Source: SZUA-309 sp965232595
GTDB lineage: Bacteria > Pseudomonadota > Gammaproteobacteria > Pseudomonadales > Azotimanducaceae
Assembly: GCA_965232595.1 (NCBI GenBank)
Contig: OZ246983.1
Coordinates: 1,736,001-1,800,000, forward strand
DNA length: 64,000 bases
Direction of reading: 5' to 3'
The position numbers were made by a program, and so were the translations under genes. A model generated the notes under the pieces. The model saw only the letters and a list, made by a program, of their open reading frames with translations. It had not been told where the DNA came from and did not search any database. Positions 24,657 through 32,775 of this stretch are shown piece after piece (the first letter of the stretch is position 1; each line of letters starts with the position of its first letter).

Positions 24657-25445
24657 ATGTCCGACCCCTATCTTTACAGCGTCACCAACAACGTGGCGAT
24701 GTTCAGCATCAACGACGCGCCCTGGAACCTGATGAGCCTGGCGTACATCGACCGGCTCGAGGAGCAGTTGCCGGAGGTGCTGGCGGACGACTCGATACGG
24801 GCCATGGTGTTCACCGGTGAGGGCCTCGAGCATTTCTCCGCCGGCATGAACCTCAAGCAGCTGCCGGAAGGCATGAAGCGGGCGGGCAGCCCGGAGGCTT
24901 TCTTCGGGCAGCGGCACAGGGTGCTGGACATGATTGAAAGCGGCGGGACGCCTGCCATCGCCACGCTGTTCGGTTTCTGCCTGGGCGGCGGCCTGGAGTT
25001 GCCGCTGGCCTGTCACTTCCGGATCGCCGCAGATGAAGGAGCGCAGATCGGCCTGCCGGAGATGGATCTAGGCAGCGTGCCCGCCTGGGGCGGCTCAGCG
25101 CGCCTACCGAGAGCGGTCGGCAGAACCTACGCGCTGGACATGATCCTGCGCGGGCGCAAGATTGATGGCGCGGAGGCCTACCACATCGGCCTGGTCACCG
25201 AGCTGCATCCCGTTGCCGAGCTGAAAGCCCGCGCCCAGGCGCTGGCCGAAGAGCTGGCGGCCCAGCCACGGCTGGCGGTGAAGTCCATGCTGGACACCGT
25301 GGTCGGCTTCGAGACGAAGTCGCAATCGGAGTCGATCGCCGACGAGTTGGCGGCAGCGGCAGCAAACCGGGGCACGGCTGATTCGCAGGAAGGGATGCGG
25401 GCGTTTCTGGAGAAGCGGAAGCCCGTCTTCAATCAGGGGTCGTAG
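24657..25445 (+). CDS. Enoyl-CoA hydratase/isomerase family protein
   Basis: A 262-residue crotonase-fold protein. The first oxyanion-hole segment is seen at H-F-S-A-G-M-N-L-K, the second at F-G-F-C-L-G-G-G-L-E-L-P-L-A-C-H-F-R-I-A; the position of the catalytic Glu in the second helix contains P-E-M-D-L-G-S-V-P-A-W-G-G. It probably acts on acyl-CoA thioesters, but hydratase, isomerase or hydrolase activity cannot be told apart. ATG 24657 gives the normal N-terminus and is preferred to an upstream in-frame GTG at 24594. Its last 17 bases overlap the convergent gene. Confidence 0.9.
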   Translation: MSDPYLYSVTNNVAMFSINDAPWNLMSLAYIDRLEEQLPEVLADDSIRAMVFTGEGLEHFSAGMNLKQLPEGMKRAGSPEAFFGQRHRVLDMIESGGTPAIATLFGFCLGGGLELPLACHFRIAADEGAQIGLPEMDLGSVPAWGGSARLPRAVGRTYALDMILRGRKIDGAEAYHIGLVTELHPVAELKARAQALAEELAAQPRLAVKSMLDTVVGFETKSQSESIADELAAAAANRGTADSQEGMRAFLEKRKPVFNQGS

Positions 25446-25872
25446 CTTCCTCGGCCAGCAGCTGGCTTTCCGCCACGAACTGCCAGCTGCCGTCTTCCTG
25501 CTGGCAGAGGCTGTAGGCCGCCTTCTCGTCCCGCCCGCGGAAGGTGAGGTTGCGCATGGCGGCGCGCCGACAGAGCTGATCGTTGTGGGTGAAGGTGGCC
25601 AGCACGATCAGCGAGCCGCGGTTCCCGGTATCCGGGTTTGACCAGTTCACCTGGTCCCGATCGTCACGATTGTTCAGAAGATCCTGGGCAGCCTCTTCGA
25701 GCAGCGCCCAGTCCGACTCGTGGAAATCGGTGACGGCCGCGCCGCGCATCCAGTGCCAGACGGCGTAGCCGGGCAGGGCGGTGGCGAGCAGGCAAACTGC
25801 CAGGCCGGTGGCAGCAATGCGCACGGTAACGGCCCGGCGTCTGCCGCTCTGTCCTGAATTCGCTGGCATCAT
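25429..25872 (-). CDS. Surface-antigen-like protein (RT0821/Lpp0805 type), membrane-anchored
   Basis: A 147-residue protein. After a basic N-terminus (S-G-R-R-R-A-V-T-V-R) comes one hydrophobic segment (about 17-37), then a domain with W-S-N-P-D-T-G-N-R-G-S and two Cys (L-C-R-R-A, S-L-C-Q-Q-E-D-G-S-W), the pattern of the 17-kDa surface antigen C-terminal domain seen in RT0821/Lpp0805-type proteins. It likely sits in the envelope; function unknown. The start at 25872 is chosen for its GAGGAA site; the frame itself runs on to 25983. Confidence 0.78.
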   Translation of the reverse strand: MMPANSGQSGRRRAVTVRIAATGLAVCLLATALPGYAVWHWMRGAAVTDFHESDWALLEEAAQDLLNNRDDRDQVNWSNPDTGNRGSLIVLATFTHNDQLCRRAAMRNLTFRGRDEKAAYSLCQQEDGSWQFVAESQLLAEEATTPD

Positions 25873-25930
25873 CGTGTTCCTCGGTTGCTCACGACCCTGT
25901 ACCGATGAGACCACGTCTGACGATGGCCGT

Positions 25931-27346
25931 TCAACCACCCAGCGTGCGGCCCACGCCGCCGCGACGCGGGTCACCAACGGCATCCAGCCGGCCGCTGTCG
26001 AAGTGACGGACCAGGTGCACGCCGCCGAAGAACAGGCTCGGTGCCTCCCACTGCTGAATCTCTGCGGGCAATCCGGGCACTCCGTTGAAGCCCGCCGGCT
26101 CGAGGCCAGGCTCCAGCGACAGCAGTTCCGGCTCCAGGTGCAGCCGCGGCCGGGTCACCGCTGATTCGGGCTCGCAGCTGTGGTGCAGCAGCGCCACCAG
26201 CACCTGAACGATGGCGCTGCGGATTCGGTTTGAGCCGCCGGAGCCGAGCGCCGCCTGGTAGCCGTCACCGATGACCAGGGTTGGCGCCATCATGGAACCG
26301 AGGCGGCGGTCCGCCTGCCAGTTGTCGATGCCAGCCGGGTTGATGTCTTCCTCGCCGAGCATGTTGTTGGTCATGATCCCGGTGCCGGGAATCAGGCAGC
26401 CCGAGCCCTCGCCGTTGGACAAGGTCATGGCGGCCACATTGCCTTCGCCATCCACCACGCTGATATGGGTGGTGCCCCGGCTCACCTGATCCGAGTCGTC
26501 GAGCAGATGGGTACGCGCGGCGGAGGTGGCGGCCAGCGCCTGGGCAACCTCCAGCGGCGAGGCGCTGCCGCTCTCCAGAGCCTCAAGCGTGTGGCGGATG
26601 AGGGTGCCGCCGGCGGAAGGCGGCGGGTTGCTGTGCAGCAGGGTGCCCTGGTAGCGGGTGCGCAGCGGCGAGCGCTCGATGACTTCATAGGCAGCGAGAT
26701 CTTCCCGGCTCAGGTGGCCGCCGCCTTCGCGGCAGAGGCCGGCGAGCCGGGCGCCCATCTCGCCGAGGTAGAACAGCTCCGGGCCCTCTGCGGCCAGATG
26801 CTCGATGCTGTCCGCCAATGCTTCCTGGCGGAAGTGTGTGCCCGTCTGCGCGGCCGCGTAGTGCCCCTCGGCATAGATCGGGCGGACGATGTCGAAGATG
26901 CCGCCCTGAAAGTCGTTGATCTCCGTGCCTTCGCGCGCTGCCCGGATGGCAGGCAGAACCAGCTCGGACATGGGCAGCCGAGCGTACCGTTCCCGGGCGG
27001 CAAACATCCCGGCAACGGTACCCGGGGCGGCGATCGAGCCTGGACCGATGTGAAAGGTCTGGGTAGCGGTACCGAAGTCAGCGTCGATGGCGTGCAGGGC
27101 ATCGGCGCTGCCGAGGCGGGCTCGGGGCGTATGCGCAAAGAAGTCGAGGAGCATGGCATTGCCGTCAGCTGGCTTTGCCAGCAGAAAGCCACCGCCAGCC
27201 AGCGAGGTGAGCACGGGTTCCACCACGCAGGCAGCGAACTGGGCGGCGATGGCTGCATCGAAAGCATTGCCGCCCGCCTCGAGGATCTGAATGGCCGCGT
27301 CGGCGGTCACCGGGTGACCGCAGGCGACGGCGCCGGAAGTGCGCAT
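25931..27346 (-). CDS. Gamma-glutamyltransferase-family protein
   Basis: A 471-residue Ntn-hydrolase of the gamma-glutamyltransferase family. It shows G-H-P-V-T-A-D-A-A-I-Q-I-L-E-A-G-G-N-A-F-D-A-A-I-A at the N-terminus and the self-cleavage site G-T-T-H-I-S-V-V-D, where the second Thr becomes the nucleophile of the small subunit. It is shorter than periplasmic GGTs and has no signal peptide from the chosen start (ATG 27346, AGGAA upstream), so a cytoplasmic member (acylase or GGT-like) is likely. It is divergent from an FAD oxidoreductase. Confidence 0.88.
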   Translation of the reverse strand: MRTSGAVACGHPVTADAAIQILEAGGNAFDAAIAAQFAACVVEPVLTSLAGGGFLLAKPADGNAMLLDFFAHTPRARLGSADALHAIDADFGTATQTFHIGPGSIAAPGTVAGMFAARERYARLPMSELVLPAIRAAREGTEINDFQGGIFDIVRPIYAEGHYAAAQTGTHFRQEALADSIEHLAAEGPELFYLGEMGARLAGLCREGGGHLSREDLAAYEVIERSPLRTRYQGTLLHSNPPPSAGGTLIRHTLEALESGSASPLEVAQALAATSAARTHLLDDSDQVSRGTTHISVVDGEGNVAAMTLSNGEGSGCLIPGTGIMTNNMLGEEDINPAGIDNWQADRRLGSMMAPTLVIGDGYQAALGSGGSNRIRSAIVQVLVALLHHSCEPESAVTRPRLHLEPELLSLEPGLEPAGFNGVPGLPAEIQQWEAPSLFFGGVHLVRHFDSGRLDAVGDPRRGGVGRTLGG

Positions 27347-27435
27347 GGGTTCTGTTCCTGCTGGCGCCTCGGTCAGCGAGCGCGCCGGATCGAATGGGCA
27401 CTTTACCGGTCGTTTCCTCTGGTAGGCTACCCGGG

Positions 27436-28755
27436 ATGACCGCGTCACCCCACTATCTGAGCGCCTCCGGTTGGAACGCCCTGCTGCCGGCCCATTCGGG
27501 AATGACGCTCAACGCGGACATGACGGCAGACCTCGTGGTGGTGGGAGCCGGTTACACAGGGCTCGCGGCGGCACGGCGTTGGGCTGAGCTGGATCCGGAT
27601 GCCTCGGTGCTGGTGCTGGAAGCGCTGACCCTGGGCGAAGGCAATCCCGGCCGCAACTCCGGCTTCCTGCTCGAGGTGGCGATGGCGGAAGATGCCCAGG
27701 CATCAGCCGTTACCCGGCTGGCTGAGTGCAACCGGCTGCTGGCGGAAACCATGGCGGAGATCAATCGGCAGGTGGCTGCCTCCGAGGTGCCCTGTGAGCT
27801 GGTCCGGCGTGGCACCTATCGGGCGGCAGTCGGCGCGGCAGCCCGCAAGTCGCTGGCTGGCTACCGACGGTTTCTCGATGCGGCCGGATTACCCTACGCG
27901 GCGCTGGACCGCGAAGCCCTGGCCGCCCGGATCGGCACGCGCTTCTACAGCGAGGGGCTGTACTCGCCGGATTGTCATCTGGCGCAACCGGCAGCGTTGA
28001 TCCGGGCTTTGGCGTCGACGCTGCCCGCCAATGTGCAGATCCTCGAACGGGCATGCGTTGATAGTCTTGTCAAAGACGCGGCTGGCTGGCGGCTGTCCGT
28101 CGGCGGGCATCAGGTGCGGGCGCCGCAGGTGATTCTGGCCAACAACGCGTTCGCTAAAACGCTGCACCGCGGCGCCAATCGCGTGGTTGCGATGTACACC
28201 TCCGCAGGGATCACCGAGCCGCTGACGGCGGCCGATCTCGCCAGCCTCGGCAGCGACGGGAACTGGGGCCTGTTGCCGGCCCATCGGTTGGGTGCGACCC
28301 TGCGCCGGACGGCGGATGGCAGGCTGCTGGTGCGCACGTTCCACAGCTACGAGCGTGAGGAAGCGCCGGCCAGCCTGCCGGACAGGCTGGCTGAGTATCT
28401 GCAGCGACGCTTCCCTGAGGTTTCGCTGCCCGGCTTCGTCAGCGTCTGGTCCGGTGCGGTTGGCTACACTCAGGGCGGCGGGCCGCAATGGGGCGCGTTG
28501 GATCATGGGCTCTGGGTATCTGCCGGGTGCAACGGCGGCGGCGTGGTGAAAGGCACGCTGTTCGGTCGGACGCTCGCGGAATGTGCCCAGGCGGAAGGCG
28601 CCGGCGGCCGCCGGCAGGGCGCGGCGAGCGGCGACATCGTTGAGTTGTTCGGTGCAGCCCGCTGGTTGCCGCCGGAGCCGATCCGGCGCTTCGGCTATCA
28701 GCTGGCTGCCGGCTGGGAAGCGCGCTCGGGCGCGGCGGATGCGCTGGGGCGGTGA
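27436..28755 (+). CDS. FAD-dependent oxidoreductase (DAO / PuuB-like)
   Basis: A 439-residue D-amino-acid-oxidase-fold flavoprotein. The FAD-binding motif is L-V-V-V-G-A-G-Y-T-G-L-A-A-A-R-R, and the second flavin loop N-P-G-R-N-S-G-F-L-L-E is typical of gamma-glutamylputrescine oxidase-like enzymes. It should oxidise an amine or amino acid, making H2O2. ATG 27436 is chosen over upstream in-frame codons. It is divergent from a gamma-glutamyltransferase-family gene, which would fit gamma-glutamyl-amine metabolism, but PuuA, PuuC and PuuD are not adjacent, so this is tentative. Confidence 0.87.
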   Translation: MTASPHYLSASGWNALLPAHSGMTLNADMTADLVVVGAGYTGLAAARRWAELDPDASVLVLEALTLGEGNPGRNSGFLLEVAMAEDAQASAVTRLAECNRLLAETMAEINRQVAASEVPCELVRRGTYRAAVGAAARKSLAGYRRFLDAAGLPYAALDREALAARIGTRFYSEGLYSPDCHLAQPAALIRALASTLPANVQILERACVDSLVKDAAGWRLSVGGHQVRAPQVILANNAFAKTLHRGANRVVAMYTSAGITEPLTAADLASLGSDGNWGLLPAHRLGATLRRTADGRLLVRTFHSYEREEAPASLPDRLAEYLQRRFPEVSLPGFVSVWSGAVGYTQGGGPQWGALDHGLWVSAGCNGGGVVKGTLFGRTLAECAQAEGAGGRRQGAASGDIVELFGAARWLPPEPIRRFGYQLAAGWEARSGAADALGR

Positions 28756-28791
28756 TCAGCCTGCGGGATTAGATGAAACGGGAGGAATGCG

Positions 28792-30198
28792 GTGAGTGAA
28801 GGGGAGACCATGGGCGCGCTGAGCCTGCTGCCAGCGGGCATCGCCATCGTGCTCGCGTTCGCCACCCGCAACACCATCTTCTCGTTGGCGACCGCCTGCC
28901 TGATCGGCGTGCTGGTGGCGGGAGAAGGTCTGCTCGGTTTTCCCAACCTGCTGAAGAACGTGCTCGGCACCACGGCCTTCTCCTGGATCTTCCTGCTCGA
29001 GCTCTTTATCGGCGTCACCATCGCCTTCTTTCAGCGCACCGGCGCGATCGAGAACTTCAGCCGCTGGGTGGAAAGCCTGTCCCTGACCCGGATCCGGGTG
29101 CAGCTGATTGCCTGGGTGATGGGCATGTTCGTGTTCTTCAGTGACTACTTCAGCCCGCTGTTCGTGGGTGCGACCATGCGCGACCTCTCCGATCGGTATC
29201 GGATCTCCAGGGAGAAGCTCGCCTACATCGCCGACTCCACCTCGGCGCCGGTCAGCGTGCTGGTGCCGGTGACCGGCTGGGCCGTATTCATCGCCGGGTT
29301 GCTGATCGGCATGGGGCCGGTCGAGGACCCGGTAGACGCCATGGCGGTTTTTGTGGCCTCCATCCCCTTCAACTTCTACGCGCTGCTGGCGGTGGCCATG
29401 GTCGGGCTGATTGCCAGCCGCATCATTCCCGACTTCGGGCCGATGGCGAAAGCAGAAGCGCGGGCCCAGGAAGAGGGCAAGGTGCTGCGCGACGGCGCCG
29501 AGCCGCTGATGGGCGAGGAGCTCACAGAGATAAAGGTTTTCCCCGGCATCCGCACCAGCCTGTTCTGGAACTTCGTGCTGCCGGTGCTGGTGGTCATCAG
29601 CGTCGGCATCGGTACCTTCATCGTCACCTCGTCGGCGCTGACCATGGAGGCCTTTCTGCTGTCCGCGATCATTGCCGGAATCATCATGCGCGCCCAGGGT
29701 ATCCCGCTGGCGGACGTGATGAAGACGGCGGTGGCAGGCGTGAAGGGGGTGATGCCGGCGGTGATCATTCTGGCGTTTGCCTATGCGTTGAATGACTTGT
29801 CAAAGACCATGGGCACCGCGCAGTACATCGTCTCGGTGACCGAAGGCTGGTTGACCCCGGCGCTGCTGCCCGGGCTGACGTTTCTGATCGCCGGCGTGAT
29901 CGCCTTCTCCACCGGCACTTCCTGGGGCACCTTTGCGATCCTGATGCCGCTCAGCGTTCCCATCGCCTTCACCTTTTCGGGCGGTGAGCCGGGGACAGTC
30001 GTGTATGCCACCGTTGCCGCGGTCGCCGGGGGCGGCGTGTTCGGCGATCACTGCTCGCCGCTCTCGGATACTTCCATCCTCGCCTCAACCGGGGCGGCTT
30101 CCGATCACATCGATCACGTGAAGACCCAGATTCCCTACGCCTTTCTAGTTGGCCTGCTGAGCCTGGTCATCTACCTGCTGTTTGGCATGATGTTCTGA
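28792..30198 (+). CDS. NhaC-type Na+/H+ antiporter family protein
   Basis: A 468-residue membrane transporter with about 11-12 hydrophobic segments. Conserved blocks include F-S-D-Y-F-S-P-L-F-V-G-A-T-M-R, D-S-T-S-A-P-V-S-V-L-V-P, and the C-terminal F-G-D-H-C-S-P-L-S-D-T-S-I-L-A-S, characteristic of the NhaC antiporter family (which also has amino-acid-exchanging members such as malate/lactate or tyrosine transporters). The start is GTG 28792, with GGAGGA at 6-base spacing. It follows the FAD oxidoreductase by 36 bases and may import its substrate. Confidence 0.9.
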   Translation: MSEGETMGALSLLPAGIAIVLAFATRNTIFSLATACLIGVLVAGEGLLGFPNLLKNVLGTTAFSWIFLLELFIGVTIAFFQRTGAIENFSRWVESLSLTRIRVQLIAWVMGMFVFFSDYFSPLFVGATMRDLSDRYRISREKLAYIADSTSAPVSVLVPVTGWAVFIAGLLIGMGPVEDPVDAMAVFVASIPFNFYALLAVAMVGLIASRIIPDFGPMAKAEARAQEEGKVLRDGAEPLMGEELTEIKVFPGIRTSLFWNFVLPVLVVISVGIGTFIVTSSALTMEAFLLSAIIAGIIMRAQGIPLADVMKTAVAGVKGVMPAVIILAFAYALNDLSKTMGTAQYIVSVTEGWLTPALLPGLTFLIAGVIAFSTGTSWGTFAILMPLSVPIAFTFSGGEPGTVVYATVAAVAGGGVFGDHCSPLSDTSILASTGAASDHIDHVKTQIPYAFLVGLLSLVIYLLFGMMF

Positions 30199-30229
30199 AC
30201 TGCCGCGAGACGACCCGGAGGCCAACGCA

Positions 30230-31084
30230 ATGAACCTACGCATCCTGACCGTACTGCTGCTCCTTGGCGGGCTTGCCTGGTGGGTGTTCGCCACGCCGTC
30301 CGTCACGTCCGCGGAGCTGCCGACCTCTGCGGACGCGCTGGCGCAGGGAGAATATCTGGTCGCCGCGGGCGGCTGCATCAGCTGCCACGAAGGCGAGGCA
30401 GGTGGCTTGAGTGGTGGCCTGGCCCTGGAATCGGACTTCGGCATCTTCTACGCGCCGAACATCACGCCGGATGAGGAAACGGGCATCGGTGGCTGGACGG
30501 CAGAAGATTTCCTGCTGGCGATGAAGCACGGTCGCTCTCCCGGCGGCGGCTTCTACTACCCCGCGTTTCCCTACAAGTCTTACGCCGGCATGACGGACGA
30601 GGATGTGCTGGCCGTGGCTGCTTTCCTGCTGGCGCAGCCGGCGGTGAGCACGGAGGTGCCGGCCAACGAGCTGCCGGGCTGGCTGTTCCGCTGGACGATC
30701 GCCGGTTGGAACCTGCTGGAATCGATGGCCAACGGCGACTTTGCCGAGATCGATGATCCCCAGATCGCGCGCGGCGCCTACCTTGCCCGGCACCTGGGCC
30801 ATTGCGGTGAGTGTCACAGCCCACGGAACGGGCTGGGTATCGTCGATCAGTCCCGGGAGTTCGCCGGTGGTGTGCTCGACGGCAAGAACGTCGGCGCCAT
30901 TGACGCGGAGGCGCTCGGCAGCTGGTCGGAAGATGCGTTCGCGCTGTTTCTCACGCTGGGCCTGAAGCCGGACGGGGACTTCGTCGGTGGCAAGATGGAG
31001 CCGGTGATCGAACACAACACCAGCCGCCTGTCGCAGGAAGACAGAGCGGCGATGGTGGCGTTTTTCGTTCGCGGTCAGCAGTGA
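30230..31084 (+). CDS. Diheme c-type cytochrome
   Basis: A 284-residue exported cytochrome with an N-terminal hydrophobic helix (about 4-21) that is a signal or anchor. Two haem-c motifs are present, C-I-S-C-H (C49-H53) and C-G-E-C-H (around 194-198), each heading one cytochrome c domain. The arrangement is that of diheme subunits of membrane alcohol or gluconate dehydrogenases. It probably carries electrons in the periplasm. A GGAGG site precedes the ATG; it may share a transcript with the antiporter 31 bases upstream. Confidence 0.92.
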   Translation: MNLRILTVLLLLGGLAWWVFATPSVTSAELPTSADALAQGEYLVAAGGCISCHEGEAGGLSGGLALESDFGIFYAPNITPDEETGIGGWTAEDFLLAMKHGRSPGGGFYYPAFPYKSYAGMTDEDVLAVAAFLLAQPAVSTEVPANELPGWLFRWTIAGWNLLESMANGDFAEIDDPQIARGAYLARHLGHCGECHSPRNGLGIVDQSREFAGGVLDGKNVGAIDAEALGSWSEDAFALFLTLGLKPDGDFVGGKMEPVIEHNTSRLSQEDRAAMVAFFVRGQQ

Positions 31085-31091
31085 CCGCAAG

Positions 31092-31113
31092 CGGCGGGGC
31101 GGACGCCCCGCCG
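31092..31113. terminator. Hairpin between convergent cytochrome genes
   Basis: CGGCGGGGC (31092-31100) and GCCCCGCCG (31105-31113) form a perfect 9-bp stem with a GGAC loop. There is no T-run, but the site lies exactly between two convergent genes and may stop transcription from both sides. Confidence 0.6.
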
Positions 31114-31122
31114 ATTAGGTCC

Positions 31123-31596
31123 TTACTCGTCGTCGACGCGATAGGAATCGTGGCAGTTACCGCAGGTGCCACCGAGGTTGCGCAGACCGCCCAGGGTCGC
31201 GGCCTGATCGCCGCCCGCTGCCGTGGCGGCAAACGCGGTGGCGGCTTCCTCGAGCGCAGCTGCTTTGGCAGCGAAATCATCCGGATTGTCCCAGATCACC
31301 GGCAGCGCTTCCGTCTCCACGTCGAACGCCCGGGTGTCCATGGCCGCGAACAGTTCCGGGATCATGGGCGCCAGCGCGGCCATTCGGGTGGCGTTGCGCT
31401 CAGCAACCGCCGCATCAAAAGGTGCGCCACGAGCCATGCCGACAATGGGGCCGATATTCACGCCCAGCAGCTTGAACACTGCCTGACGGTTCTCCGTCGC
31501 CATTGCCGCCTGTTGTTCCGGGGTGGGGCCTTCCTCGGCCGATACGCTGCCCGCGAGCAGCAGGCTGAGTGCGAACGCTAAGATGATTCTCTGCAT
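31123..31596 (-). CDS. Cytochrome c' (class II) family protein
   Basis: A 157-residue periplasmic cytochrome with a Sec signal (cut after V-S-A, about residue 20). A four-helix bundle is followed by the single haem-c motif C-G-N-C-H at the far C-terminus (C145, C148, H149), the placement expected for class II cytochromes such as cytochrome c' and c556. These bind NO, CO or shuttle electrons. The gene stands alone on the minus strand opposite the diheme cytochrome. Confidence 0.92.
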   Translation of the reverse strand: MQRIILAFALSLLLAGSVSAEEGPTPEQQAAMATENRQAVFKLLGVNIGPIVGMARGAPFDAAVAERNATRMAALAPMIPELFAAMDTRAFDVETEALPVIWDNPDDFAAKAAALEEAATAFAATAAGGDQAATLGGLRNLGGTCGNCHDSYRVDDE

Positions 31597-31674
31597 GGTT
31601 TCCTCTCCATAGTCTCCAAGGTCAGTGGCCGATGGTGACGGAAGGCCGCTGCCCGGGCAAGGGGCGCGGGAGGA

Positions 31675-32775
31675 TTAAGCCGGTGCGGCCGCCTCCGTGA
31701 GTCGCAGTGTGCTGGGGTGGAACAGGTCTTCCACCGTCAGGTGTTTCTTTGCCAGTCCCTGTTCGTAGGAGTAGAGGAAGAGGGCCTCCAACGCACGGCG
31801 ATTGGCTTCGATGCCGTAGGGCCAGAAGTTGCTACCCATGAGTGCCCGGGTGTCCTCAAGATCCTGCAGGAACCAGGGCATGGTGCCGAATATCCACTGC
31901 TCTCTGAGGGCGCCGTAGTGCAGTGACTTTGCCTCCGAATAAGCGTTGAACACTGCTTCCGGCAGCCAGGGGTGCGCATCGATCAGATCGTTCCTGATCG
32001 CCACGGCATGCATGATGGGGAAGATGCCGGTGCGCTTGAAGTAGTCCTGCTCCACGCTTCGGGAATCTTCAAAAAGGCGTTTCACCTTCGGATGTCCGGC
32101 AGCAAACGCTTCCGGTTCACCGGCATGGAAAAGAGCATCCACGTCACCGTCCAGTAGCATCTGGGACTCGTCTTTGCCAGCGGGGCCGGTGCGCACGGAG
32201 ATGGTCTCAGGCAGCACACTTTCCTGAGCGGAGATTTTGCCGGCATCGTCGGCGCTGGAATCGGCCGCAGATATCACCCACTGCACATCTTCCGGACGCA
32301 GTCCGTACTCGTGTTGCATGATGCCGCGAATCCAGGTCAGGGAGGTGGAGGAGTAGCCGGGTGTGCCGATTCTGCGACCTTTGAGATCGCTGGGCTTCTC
32401 GATGCCGCGATCGCTGTGGATGAAGATGCTTTTGTGCCGGAACAGACGAACGGGAAACACCGGGATCAGCGAGTAGGCACGGAAGTTCTCGTTGGCGTAG
32501 GCCAGCATGAACGGCGACAGACCGATTTCGGTGACATCCAGCGTTCGTGGGCCCGAGAACACGTGGGTGTTCAGGTCGCCGATCTTGCCGGGTTGGTAGC
32601 TGACCCTGGCACCTGCCACCTGGACCCTGCCGTCGGTCAGCGGTCGAATATGATCAAGCGGGTAGCCGGACAGGGAGAGCGTCAGCGGTGACGCGCTCCG
32701 AGCCGGGCTGCCGAGCAGCGTGCCGGCAGCGGCCAGGCCGGTGCCCAGCAGCTGCCGCCGGGAGAAGCCGTTCAC
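31675..32775 (-). CDS. Tat-exported 4,5-dihydroxyphthalate decarboxylase-like / substrate-binding protein
   Basis: A 366-residue protein with a twin-arginine signal S-R-R-Q-L-L-G-T-G followed by an Ala/Gly/Leu stretch (cut near A-R-S-A). The mature part has the bilobed periplasmic-binding-protein fold as in the 4,5-dihydroxyphthalate decarboxylase group and NMT1/SsuA-like proteins: K-S-I-F-I-H-S-D-R-G-I-E-K-P-S-D-L-K-G-R-R-I-G-T-P-G-Y. Exported members most likely bind an aromatic or organic anion rather than decarboxylate it. It shares ATGA (32772-32775) with the sulfatase upstream, so the two are coupled; no permease is adjacent. Confidence 0.85.
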   Translation of the reverse strand: MNGFSRRQLLGTGLAAAGTLLGSPARSASPLTLSLSGYPLDHIRPLTDGRVQVAGARVSYQPGKIGDLNTHVFSGPRTLDVTEIGLSPFMLAYANENFRAYSLIPVFPVRLFRHKSIFIHSDRGIEKPSDLKGRRIGTPGYSSTSLTWIRGIMQHEYGLRPEDVQWVISAADSSADDAGKISAQESVLPETISVRTGPAGKDESQMLLDGDVDALFHAGEPEAFAAGHPKVKRLFEDSRSVEQDYFKRTGIFPIMHAVAIRNDLIDAHPWLPEAVFNAYSEAKSLHYGALREQWIFGTMPWFLQDLEDTRALMGSNFWPYGIEANRRALEALFLYSYEQGLAKKHLTVEDLFHPSTLRLTEAAAPA